From Fomitopsis serialis (taxonomy: Eukaryota > Basidiomycota > Agaricomycetes > Polyporales > Fomitopsidaceae), in contig NW_025955444.1 in assembly GCF_022376445.1 (NCBI RefSeq), positions 1 through 27,184 on the forward strand: DNA of 27,184 nt, written 5' to 3'. This document shows, one piece after another, positions 1 through 9,237 of the stretch. The translations under genes and the position numbers were made by a program. Under the pieces are notes generated by a model. It was not told the origin of the DNA. It saw only the letters and a list, made by a program, of their open reading frames with translations, and ran no database searches. Numbering within the stretch: the first letter of the stretch is position 1; the number at the start of each line of letters is the position of its first letter.

Positions 1-353
1 CTCGCCAGGACCTCGGGAGCCGGTGCAACGATCACCTGAGCCCACGATCAGCAGCTACACAGCGCGTCATCAATGATCATGACCCCCGGATAGAGCTCGG
101 TAAGTACGAGCGTGAGCGTAGGATTTTGTGACCCGGCCACGAGAAGAGATGAATGGTCACTCGTCCTTCGCGCTCTGCACGCAGTAGGACGACTAAAGAT
201 CTTCATTCGACCAAGCGAACAATCATACATTGAACACGACATAGTACAGATTCAATCATGTAAAGATCCCAGAGTCCGTTCCGTGACACCTAGTCCCAGG
301 CGTATGAGAGGAGAAAACGAGCGTACGACAGTTTCACGAGTAGAGAAGACAGA
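1..353. other. 3' flank of FunK1 copy A, no gene
   Basis: No coding region is supported here. From about position 110 the sequence matches, in diverged form, the stretch just downstream of FunK1 copy B (about 9020-9237). Shared blocks include TCGTCCTTCGCGCTCTGC and GAGGAGAAAACGAGCGTACG. The duplication that made copies A and B therefore included roughly 250 bp of 3' flank. The first 100 bp look unremarkable. Confidence 0.6.
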
Positions 354-3029
354 TCAGTCTTCTCCGTCGTGCAGCATCACCGCCGCAGGATCCTCCTTCG
401 CCAGCGAATCGAGTCCTCCTGTGGTCCTCGCTCGTTTCGAAGGACCTGGCTTCGCAAGATCCCCGTTTCGACTTCCAGCGTCCGTTTCGAACCGGACGAC
501 TGCTGACTTGAGCGCTCGATGCTGTACTGAGCAACAGTCGGATTTCTGAAGGCTGCGAATTGGTCGGGCGTTTTTTTCAGAGGTTTCCACAGAGCTCTCT
601 CGGACAAAACAGCCTCGACGAAAGCATTTATGATCGCATCATGGGTATTGAGCAGAGGAGAGGGCTGCTTGGTGGACCGCGAAGCAACTGGGACATGTTG
701 AGCCGGAGCCTCCCCGACACTACGGGGTGGCGGCAGGGACTTGGCGAGGCTTACGTACCGGCTTCTCAGTGCGATCATGGTTTTCTTGTCATTGACGGAC
801 TCCTGCGCTGCGATCGCATTCGAAGTTTCAGCCTTGGGTTCTGGCACCGCCAGATAGTGTTCCTTGCAGATTTCACCAAGGTCGCTCAGAAGCTTCGCCA
901 GAGGGTTCCTGCCAGTGAGGGGACGAGGTCGACTCCTAGATTACCGAGAAGCAGGAAGCGATGCTTCTGTGCACCGCCGACTGCTTCTCCGTTTACGATA
1001 CCCTGAGTCTCATACACGTCAAGGACATGCGACCTCAGATCCTCGGGTTGGTCTGACATACTGTGCTTGTAGAAGCGAAGGGTCATCCACCCAAGGATAT
1101 GGACGACGGATTCCAGATCATCTGCGACTTCATGCCTCTTCGTAGGATTGCGCAGGAGCCCAGCGGACATGAATGGCCACGTACCCTAGGAATAGAATCG
1201 GTCAGTCGTCTCGCGAGCTAGATTTCAATCGTGTGTCATACTCACCGAACGACCGACATTCATAGCCGTGCCGAGATAATCCTCGTGCTTGCACAAGTCC
1301 CAGTCGATCAGCATTCCAATAGCAAATACGGTGCCCTCTTCATCGATGTAGGCGAAGAGGAGGATGTTCCGCGGGCTCATGTCGCCATGCATAATCTTCA
1401 TCTTGACCCATGCTTGCTGATGAGCTACAACGAAAGTAGAGTGAGCATCATCATCCACGTAACGGGCGACAACGCTTACCTTGCAGGGCATCAAGCAAAG
1501 CGCATACTAGATAAAATGCATTCTTGTGTTCCTCCAGAGGACGCCCGATCTCCTTGACAACTAGACGGTAGTGCTTCATAGCGGCAGGCTTGATATGTGA
1601 CCGAGGGTTTTCCGGCAAGAAGGCCTGCATGTACGTCTCCTGCTCGTCGTCGCCGCTCCGCACATGCCCCCTAAACAAGGGCGTCGGCACGAACTGAACA
1701 CCAGCCTTTCTGAGGTCTTCCAGCACCTTTCCCTCCTCTGGCGAACTGTCCGTGTCGGCACGCCAGTAGTCCTTGAGGAAGACCAGGCGATCTCGAGCGA
1801 CTTCGTATGCGATGTAGCATTTGGTGCCACGCCCGGTAGGAGAGTTACTTGCGAAGTAGCACTTTCCGATGACAAATTCAGCTCCAGACCTGTTCCCGTA
1901 TGCTTTCTTGTTGACGGAGGCGTCTTCACGAGGGGACTTAGGGGCAATGGGTTGCAGGTGCGTCTGGTCGACGAGATCGTCGAGCGGCATTGTGATCGTA
2001 TAAGCCGGCCATCCGTCTTGATCAAGGGCTGCATTGCGGGACTTGTCCGCCCACTCGTTCGGCGGGCGGCAGTTCCGCATCTTCTTGACCTCTTCCTCGG
2101 TAGCCCGTCTCGCTGTCGGGTCAAAGCCGCGCTGCACCTCGGTCATACATGCGTACCGCCAGATCACCTGGTGGAGCGACGTCGGGTCCTTCTTAAAGTC
2201 GATAGGAGAGGACGCGATGGCGCCCGCCCTGTCCCAGCGTACGACACGAGCCACCCCCTTGAAGACAAGCATCGTGAAGCAGTGCACGCGATGCTGCCGC
2301 CTAAGAAGCTTTGAAACGCACGCTGCCTGCTGCTCTATCCCCCAGTCCGCCGCAAAATCCGAGCGCACACGCGTCTTAGACTCTGAGTGATCACCCTCTT
2401 CGTGTTGGCTGACTTGAGTATCATTGAGCTGCTGGAGGTTTTGAGAAGCGTCCCCGACCTTTCCCTCAGACATCTCCAGCTCCTCTTCGGACTCGAGTGT
2501 GCGTTCGTGCTCTGTCTTGACTTCCACCGGTAACGAAACCCATGCCCAGCAAGTCCGCCCCCGGAACGCCGCCTGCCTTCTACCCTGCGCCGGAAGCGTG
2601 TAGTCCGACTTCGCATCGTCGTGGCCGGGATAGAAGCAGACGTCGACCTTCTCCTGTCCTGCAAAGTCGAGTCGATCGCTGACGTCCGGATAGCCACGCG
2701 TATTCTTCGCAACAAGCTTCGAGTCCCCGTGTGGACAACCGTCGAAGATGGCTTGCGCCACCGTGCACTAGTCGCAGTGAGCGATGACGTCGTACTGAGA
2801 CAGGTCGCGGACTTACCAGTGCACGGCAGATAGGACCTTCCGTAGAGCTGAAGAGTGTCGTCCTGTCTATTGCAGGAATCTGGAGCTCCGACTCCGGCGG
2901 AAGGTCAGGACCCGGCATGTACAGTGCTATGAACTTGACAAAGTCCATCTCTGCCACTTCGGACCTCATATCTCGTGCGTAGAGCGCTTTAACTCCGTCG
3001 CGATGTTCGGAGGAAGACGCTAGACCTGT
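354..3029 (-). pseudogene. FunK1 fungal-type protein kinase, copy A (frameshifted)
   Basis: Member of the fungal-specific kinase family (FunK1, Pkinase_fungal), whose substrates are unknown. The exon structure mirrors copy B: exon 1 to 2817 (an upstream acceptor would start it at 3029; the first Met is at 2969), then 2767-1480, 1424-1246 and 1185-354. Introns of 49, 55 and 60 nt have GT..AG ends. The kinase core is visible: a GRGTKCY glycine-rich segment, the lysine in VFLKDYWR, and LIDWDLC in place of DFG. The catalytic HRD reads HGD, so the arginine is lost while Asp and the downstream Asn remain. The last exon is broken twice. Near 915-935 a 5-bp length difference from copy B shifts the frame after the VGGAQK region. 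Near 450-462 a one-base loss shifts it again before the LAKPGPSKRAR tail. Both downstream frames still match copy B, ending HDGED-stop at 354-356. I read it as a recent pseudogene; a C-terminally truncated product is possible. Confidence 0.82.
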
Positions 3030-3548
3030 CTACAGCATTCAATGTCAATAGTGCCAGTGTGAGCCGAAGTGATTCAGATGGAAAAAATGACATGACATGG
3101 CTCACGTATATTCTTTGATGCTCCCGTTGCGGGTTGGCTAAGTAGTAAGGGACGACTAGCCTGGAGCCAATTTCAACTGGTTGACGAGGCGTAAGGCACG
3201 TGACTTGAGAGGTGTAGTGCGTTCCTCGTCTCCAGTTAGTGAACTGTGCGCGATGTCAGAGGGAAACGTGTCAAAAAATGACGAGCAGGAAAGAAGCGAC
3301 TCACGAGGAGATGGAGAACGCGTTGGCTTCGTGGCTATTGGCTGAGAGAAGCCCGCGGCTGTATTACTTTGACTTCATTCCTGTGAAGGAGCCTGAGTGC
3401 GGCAGTGAAATGACTCACTCTGAGTACTATATCAAGGAGCCTCTTGACGACTCCAATCTTTTCTCACAAATCTACGGCTTTCAAAAAGTGGTGGCGGTCG
3501 AAATCAACTTGGCCTTTATTGCGTGACACGACGTTGGAACGAGAACTG

Positions 3549-3574
3549 GCCAGATCTCCGATTGATGCAGCCAC
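3549..3574. repeat. 5'-flank block shared by the FunK1 copies
   Basis: A 26-bp block (GCCAGATCTCCGATTGATGC then AGCCAC) lies upstream of copy A. It recurs at 12654-12679 upstream of copy B with one substitution and at 21117-21142 upstream of copy D. A weaker version (CAGATTGATG, then GTGCAGCCAC) lies at 17126-17152 upstream of copy C. It may mark an old duplication boundary or a shared promoter element. It sits about 130-770 bp from the putative start codons, so a fixed promoter role is doubtful. Confidence 0.6.
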
Positions 3575-4599
3575 ACTGGTACGAAGACTCCGACAAGCGC
3601 TGACCATTCTGACCACGCTCGTGCGCTCGAGCTTTTGGACTGGGTATCATACACACGCCGACGCTACCAGAACTGTACGCATTCAAGGGCAGGGTGCTCA
3701 AGCGATGCGGAGACCCATTCGACGCGGCACTCTGCCTAGGCCCTAGACGACTCTCGGGTGCTGGACCTTCAAGATCGCTTCCTGAACACGAAGTGCGCGA
3801 AGTACCGGCTCAGGGCGGGCTTTGTTGACGAGGCCAGTGAGATCCTGGGGTTGTTCACCAAGGTGAGGTCAAAGACCTGGAGGTTGCCTTCGCTGACCGA
3901 TCTACTGTGTCGGCTGTATCGGGCTCACTAACCCTTGCGCATAGAAAGATGCCGCAAGTCCTGGCGCCGATTTGGAGGCGCATGCCCTTGACGCGGAGCA
4001 CCCGGAGCTGCACCTTCGTCTGGCCCACTTCAGACATACACGTAAGTCCTCCGCATCTGCATGTTGTAACGCCATGACGGACGCGGCGTCTGTAGTCTCT
4101 TCCGCATCTCAACTACCGCCGGAGCCCATGGGTCCGGTCGTAAAGGATGCGCTGGCAAAACTGCACCCGGACGAACTATACCTGGAACAGTTCAACGCGC
4201 AATATCAGCAGAAGCACTCGTCGAGCGGCAAGGCGATACTCGCCTCCGCCAAAGTCTCGCGATTGCTGAGTGCGCCTGTGGAGCAGATCGAAGGCTCTGT
4301 CTTTCAGCGTGTTCAACCCGGACGTGTCGCTCGATATCAAGGTCGGTCCATCCGCATGACCTCAGCCGCATGCCGTGCTCATTCCACCGTTTCCACGAAC
4401 ACAGACTGCGCTCGACGCGCTCGCTTTCCTGAAGGCGGTCGGTTCATCAAGGGTGGAGGAGTTCAGGACAGCGTGCGACGGCCGGTTCGCGCGGTCCACC
4501 GTGTTCAAGTCGCCCGCCGCGCAGGCCGCGCTTCGGTGGAACGCTGCGGAGACGGACGCGGTGAACGGAGGGGTGAACAAGCCCGAGGTCGTCGGCTGA
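3570..4599 (+). pseudogene. NAA15: NAA15 (NatA auxiliary subunit) C-terminal fragment, internally deleted
   Basis: In its intact form NAA15/NAT1 is the TPR-rich ribosome-docking subunit of N-terminal acetyltransferase A. Only late parts are present. A TPR piece around 3650-3862 contains HTPTLPELY and DRFLNTKCAKYRLRAG. Exon 3945-4041 encodes KDAASPGADLE fused directly to AHALDAEHPEL. Next comes exon 4096-4341 (PPEPMGP, then HPDELYLEQFNAQY), and the final exon 4405-4599 ends PEVVG-stop. In family members the first two blocks are separated by well over 100 residues, so a large in-frame deletion joins them near 3978. Introns 3863-3944, 4042-4095 and 4342-4404 keep GT..AG ends. Frameshifts lie near 3645, near 3740 and at the TTT run 4302-4304. 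The entire N-terminal half is missing and no start codon is available. It abuts the 5' flank of FunK1 copy A. A functional copy is presumably elsewhere in the genome. Confidence 0.87.
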
Positions 4600-6535
4600 T
4601 ACTGTGTTGTATAATCTTGTACCTCTATCGGTGTCGTGCTGGCACTGTTGCCTTCCGCAGTATATGCTTTCGTCACATCCGACACCCACCGCGTTCAGGT
4701 CGGTGCGCGCACGACTGATGTGTGCCCACCGTGCGGGTGGAGGTTCATGTCGACGCAATACAGTAGTCGGGGATTGGACCACCACGTCCCGAAAGAGGGT
4801 AAATATACTGACCAGCGTACCGATTTTGCGCACTAGTGTCAAACCATCGAAGCGTCCTTCCCCCGTTACTGTAGCCGATCTATCGTCCAACCCCGCCTCG
4901 TTCTCCGTGCGGCTCCTTCCCCCGTCGTTCGTGCGCCCATTCAGGCAGAATCAGGCTTCGTTTCGTCCCACCGGACCACCCGCACACCCGCCCATCTCCA
5001 CCTTGCAGGAAGTTCGCCGGGAAGCGTGGAAATACTTCCAACCCCCGGTGTGTGACAGACACGCGTTGCCCCCGTCCGATCCTGGGCCTGAAACCCGAAG
5101 AAGATCCCTCCATGAGGGAGAATGGACGTTTGAGGCTGGTGGAGCGCGATAGAACAGAGCCACCGAGATGGTGGGTGGTGGGCATCAGGGTGCAATCGTT
5201 TCGGTGAACGCAATGTTCATTGTTCGAGTCAGTTCGACTGAAGAGGCTACAGCGCTCGCCGTCCTCCGTTTGCGCGCCTCAACATATATTTCTTCTGACA
5301 TGGTCAAGTTGTCGTGATCACAGTCAGGCTGTACATCATGATGCGCTCCCCGACCGTTTCGCGCACCGTGCAATCTAGATCAATTCCAGGCTCAGCGCAC
5401 CCCGACAATCTGATCGCCGCAGCTTCGGGCGGGTCGCGGATAATGAATTAAATCGTCCCGCGAACTGTCGGTCTGCTCCGGGCTGCTTGCTGCGTGCCTC
5501 CGTGTAACAACGAGGCTATCCGCCTCCGCCAATCCTCCTGGTTCCGGCAGTATCTGCTGGTTGAGAGAACATCCTGCGAGTGTAAGTGCCAGTGCGTTGC
5601 CGGAAGAGTAGAACATGACAGCACAGGACAACTTGTTGCTTGTTCTATCACACCTGGGTTCCATTTGGTCTCCTTCAACCTCGTCCGTGAGGCTCCGGGC
5701 GCGAGAAGCAAGTCCCGTGTAGTCTGTGTGCAATGGAGGTTCAAGTCGCCATGCACCTCAATTGCACCTGGGCCTGCTCAAGCAAGTGACTCGAAGTCGA
5801 GTGGTGCGTGAAGGCAGGGTTGTAGCGACGGCGGCTGCAGAGCGAGGCGCTGTCGCGGGCGTTCTGTCAATGCATGTGACTGCGTAGATTCGAGCTAATG
5901 TACATCCACAGCCTTCGCTGCTTCTCGTACGCCGACCCATTTCCACCACCCGTTCGAACCGTCCCCAAGAGCCTTCTTCGTTCCTCATACACCGGCGACC
6001 GCCATTCCCACCTCTTCACATTGCCTAAGCCAGCGGCTCTTTCTCTGTGGACTCGGCAGCGTGACAGGTGTGACTGCCATCCACTACCGAGGGCACGTTA
6101 ATGGTGAGGATGTCGTGGCGAAATTGGTATGTCCCACTGTCACGCCTGCGCGCCGAAGTCTCAGCATCTGATCGCGTCCTTTCATTAATGTACAGGCCTC
6201 GTATGCGCGGCGGAAAGAAGGAAGGTGGATGCGCCCCGGGCCACCATCCGCCAGCCCACCAACTTGAGCGTGGACCACGACTGCCAGACCCTTGATGATC
6301 ACCGCGCAGGTGCCATACCGAGCTGGTTTTGTGAAGATCCACCAACGAAATTCACTCCAGCGAAGCCACCCACAACCTTGGTGGGTGGTCCTGCCCTACG
6401 GATACACCGTGGCACACCCTCCGTCGCGCCTATTCTCCTTCATGCACGTCCAAGATCATTTCCACCCGACGGAAGGCAACACACCTCGCGCGCACTGGAA
6501 GTGGAAGGTGGGCTCAGGAACGTCGGGTGGGTTTT
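4600..6535. other. Intergenic, no supported gene
   Basis: About 1.9 kb between the NAA15 remnant and the zinc-finger gene. Open frames up to 182 codons exist on both strands, but they overlap one another and show no recognisable motif. They also lack a consistent exon pattern and look like chance frames in GC-rich DNA. The part after 4600 is probably the old NAA15 3' UTR. From about 6230 the sequence is rich in CCACC/GGTGG words leading into the zinc-finger promoter. A short minus-strand frame at 6084-6302 looked mildly protein-like but is not identifiable. Confidence 0.55.
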
Positions 6536-6563
6536 CCACCATGTACGTTCCACCATGTACGTT
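6536..6563. repeat. 14-bp tandem duplication
   Basis: The unit CCACCATGTACGTT occurs twice head to tail with no mismatch, immediately upstream of a TATA-like element and about 110-130 bp before the zinc-finger start codon. It could be a duplicated upstream element or simple replication slippage. Confidence 0.85.
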
Positions 6564-6567
6564 CCGC

Positions 6568-6573
6568 TATATA
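6568..6573 (+). promoter_or_regulatory. TATA-like element of the zinc-finger gene
   Basis: TATATA within GCTATATACGCC, about 97 bp upstream of the ATG at 6670. The spacing is reasonable for a fungal TATA box plus a short leader. It follows the 14-bp tandem duplication directly. Confidence 0.5.
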
Positions 6574-6669
6574 CGCCCGCCCGTCTCTCGCCTCGTGCTT
6601 ACATGTCCTGCCTCCTACTTAAAACCACCCCGCCTCCCCTCATGGGACGTCCCTTCGACCTAACTCGTC

Positions 6670-7717
6670 ATGACTTCTGAATATTTTTACTACGACGAGG
6701 TTACCAACTACCTGTTGGCCAACCATCCCATCGATATTCCTTACTATTCTCTGCCCCCCAATGTCGAAGACGTCGGTACGCTCATGGGTATGGTTCCTCC
6801 TGGATACGGGCCGTCAGAGATGGCTCCGTAAGTCATTCATCGACCACAAGCTGAGTGACTTCCATTGACACACCAATGTCGGCAGGTACTTGATCGATGA
6901 CCCTGGGCTGTATAACGACCCCTCCTACCCCAACCCTAACAGCGGCCCGTACACAGAAGGATTGGAGTACGTAGCTCAGTGTTGCCATCGTCGCTTGCGT
7001 CGCTGACCAGCACGCAGGTACGACCTACAATACGCCTCGGAAGCGGAGCAACTGGCGTCCGCGTCGCATCAGCAATCAGCCGATGTTGAAGCACCTCCTG
7101 ATGCCGGGAACGGTCATACTGACCATACATCCAGTGAGCCCGGGCCAGCGCACGCGCACGACGACCAAGCATCGACTGTCGCGGGAGGCGTGATCGCGGC
7201 GATGCCTGCCATATGCCATTTCGGTGGACTGTGCGGCTCTCTGGACTCGGACGTACTGCTGAAGAAGACCGCGGGCGTGGAGAAACACCTCCTGGAGTGC
7301 CACTGGGCAACATCCGCGCTCAGCACGATGAAGGACCGTTATGGGAAGTTCATCTGCCAGTGGGACGATGGGCACGGTCGGTGCGGAAAGGACGTCAGTG
7401 ACCGGCGGCAGATGGCAAAGCATATCGCCACCGTCCACTATCAGCTCTTCAAGACTTGGTGCGGAGGTTGCGAGAAGGAGTTCTCCAGGATAGACAGTCT
7501 TAGGCGCCACGAGCGGGAGGGCCGGTGTCTCCGTGGCCAGGTGAGTGGTTGCCCCGCCGATGATCGTCGATGAGTGCTGAGCAGCTCGGCGCAGGGTTCA
7601 TCTGCAACCTCAGTCCTAGCGCGCGGGTCGTCGCAGTCCAAGAGGAAGAAACTCGAAGTTGAAGTATCGGGACAGGGGGCCGTTCCCGATCTCATGACTC
7701 GGATCCGTGACGTATAG
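6670..7717 (+). CDS. C2H2-like zinc-finger protein, hypothetical
   Basis: A four-exon gene: 6670-6827, 6886-6966, 7018-7540 and 7595-7717. Introns of 58, 51 and 54 nt start GTAAGT, GTACGT and GTGAGT and end in CAG. The spliced frame is open and encodes 294 aa. Residues 1-80 are rich in Tyr, Pro and Asp and resemble an activation or low-complexity region. The zinc-binding part has a degenerate first unit (C146, C152, H170, C174/H175). A second unit is C193, C202, H215, H220. A third is C228, C231, H244, C250 (CGGCEKEFSRIDSLRRHEREGRC region). A basic SKRKK at 269-273 is a likely nuclear signal. This combination suggests a nuclear DNA-binding or regulatory protein; the target is unknown. The finger spacing is looser than classical TFIIIA fingers, as in many basidiomycete C2H2-like proteins. 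No lesion is visible. Confidence 0.85.
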
Positions 7718-8475
7718 CTGCGCTATTCGCCTCTTCAACGGTCGTCACTATGGGTATATTTGGTGTCACGTATCTTATGCGTCATTATTGTCCTGCCCGG
7801 CAGGGGCCGGGCCTATCTGCACACCATCTTAATATCATTCGGAGCGACTCAAGTTCCTCAGGCAGCCTCTGGACTCGCTCCGAATCCTTCCCTGTCGTCC
7901 AGCCAAGCGTCCCACTCGAATCGGGGCGCCATCTGTCTGCATGACCAGGCCGTCCATATCCTCCGTTGCGCCCACTGTCGACCTGTGCTCCGCTGCACGA
8001 CTTCCTCTGGCTTACAACGAGTTAGCGCCGTCACGATTCACGGTAGACCGTGACTGCATCACCCAGTGGCCGAAGAGATAGTACGCGTCTGGAACTGCCG
8101 CGTTTGGTGATCTCCCCTACCAATGGGGGGTTGAAACCGTTGTCACGTTCCTCCGGCATTGGACATCTGGCACGAAACCGTCACGAACGACACGTTACAT
8201 GCTTGTCCGCGCTCTGGACTGGCATTCCCACCATCAGCCCTCCTTCTTGAATATTTGAATACCCATCGTTTCAGGCGGGTGCAATCGTACTTTCCTGGGC
8301 ACCTACAGATGGCGGCTCGGATGCACTGCACTCCTCACGACAGTGCGCTGCGATCCTTCCTACAACCACTCTGCGGCTTTCCAGGATGAGCCCAGTCTAA
8401 TACAGCACCGCAGTGAGGTCAACCTAGGCTCGCGCGCCGCGCGGAGGTGGCAGCGACTCCTCGGGGCGGGCGGCT
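7718..8475. other. Intergenic, no supported gene
   Basis: Downstream region of the zinc-finger gene. Several overlapping open frames under 100 codons occur on both strands, with no recognisable product and no consistent splice pattern. The first few hundred bases are probably 3' UTR. Confidence 0.5.
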
Positions 8476-8642
8476 GACGTACTAAGCTCACATCAGTAGT
8501 GATTGTTGTCCCCCAGCTTGCGAGCGCGCCCGCGTACGTGTATGCCGCCTCTGAATCGATGATGTTCGAGGCGCTTTACGGCAGGCCGGTCACTGGCATA
8601 ACTTCAATGCGACTCGGACTCATCTCCTTCGCTCCTCCCTAG
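8476..8642 (+). other. Short protein-like open frame, possible orphan exon
   Basis: An open stretch of about 54 codons ends at TAG 8640-8642. A CCCCCAG acceptor-like site at 8511-8516 would start an exon at 8517. The peptide contains AYVYAASESMMFEALYGRPV, which has the composition of real protein rather than the Arg/Ser/Pro-rich composition of chance frames nearby. There is no start codon context or neighbouring exon. It could be the last exon of a lost gene or pure chance. Confidence 0.2.
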
Positions 8643-9237
8643 TGTCCTGCCTCCCAATCCGACGTCGCGGAAGGGATTTGAATCGGATCTCCACCCCGGC
8701 CGTCGCTAATCCTAACCGAAATATTCGACGCTGCGGCGGTCAGAGTGCGGGTGCAGGCCGTTAGTCTGATATCGGCTGTCTTTGCTCAGGTCTTTGCAGA
8801 ACGGTATGGAGCAACAGCTGTAGGCACAATATGTCAGGCGTCTCGACGACTTCCATACGATCAGCCGGAGCCTTAGTACAGATGATGTGCGACGAGGCGA
8901 CACGGACGGCCCTCGCTCAGGTATCGAGTTAATCATCGATCATCACCCAGAGGCTTTCAGAGTAGCAGGGTACGACAATATTGTGACTGGCTGCCAGAGG
9001 AGACTCTGTGCGGCGCCTACGCCAGTTCGTCCTTCGCGCTCTGCGCGTAGTAGTGGAAGAACTAAAGATTTTAATTCGACCGAGCGAACGATCATACATA
9101 CGAGACGAGATAGTACAGATATAGAACACCAGGTTAGATCATTGCAGATTCCGTTCCGTAACACATAGTCCCAGACATATCGCATCAGCTTATCAGAGGA
9201 GAAAACGAGCGTACGACAGCTTTACGAAGGAGGTAAA
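8643..9237. other. 3' flank of FunK1 copy B, no gene
   Basis: No gene is supported here. From about 9020 onward the sequence is the B counterpart of the copy A 3' flank. The part 8643-9020 shows nothing recognisable. A GATTTGAATC word near 8675 was checked as a tRNA T-arm and does not pair. Confidence 0.5.

Larger units (their letters stand above)
110..3610. repeat. Duplicated segment, A member of the A/B pair
   Basis: This stretch aligns along its length with 9020-12710 in the same orientation. Similarity covers the 3' flank, the whole FunK1 gene including introns, and about 600 bp of 5' flank. In the kinase exon long runs are nearly identical, for example around 1660-1730 against 10565-10635. 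Similarity is weaker in the flanks. It ends near 3610, where the NAA15 remnant continues on its own. Confidence 0.75.

Noticed and set aside
3239..3526. 95-codon plus-strand frame upstream of FunK1 copy A
   Set aside because: The corresponding part of the copy B flank (12250-12530) is alignable DNA but does not conserve the reading frame or peptide, so it is not coding.
6025..6345. Minus-strand frames upstream of the zinc-finger gene
   Set aside because: Two overlapping frames, no recognisable domain, and a Trp/Gly/Pro-rich stretch explained by the GGTGG-rich DNA.
8640..8710. Possible minus-strand tRNA T-arm (GATTCAAATCC)
   Set aside because: The bases flanking the loop do not form a five-pair stem, and no anticodon or acceptor arm could be folded.
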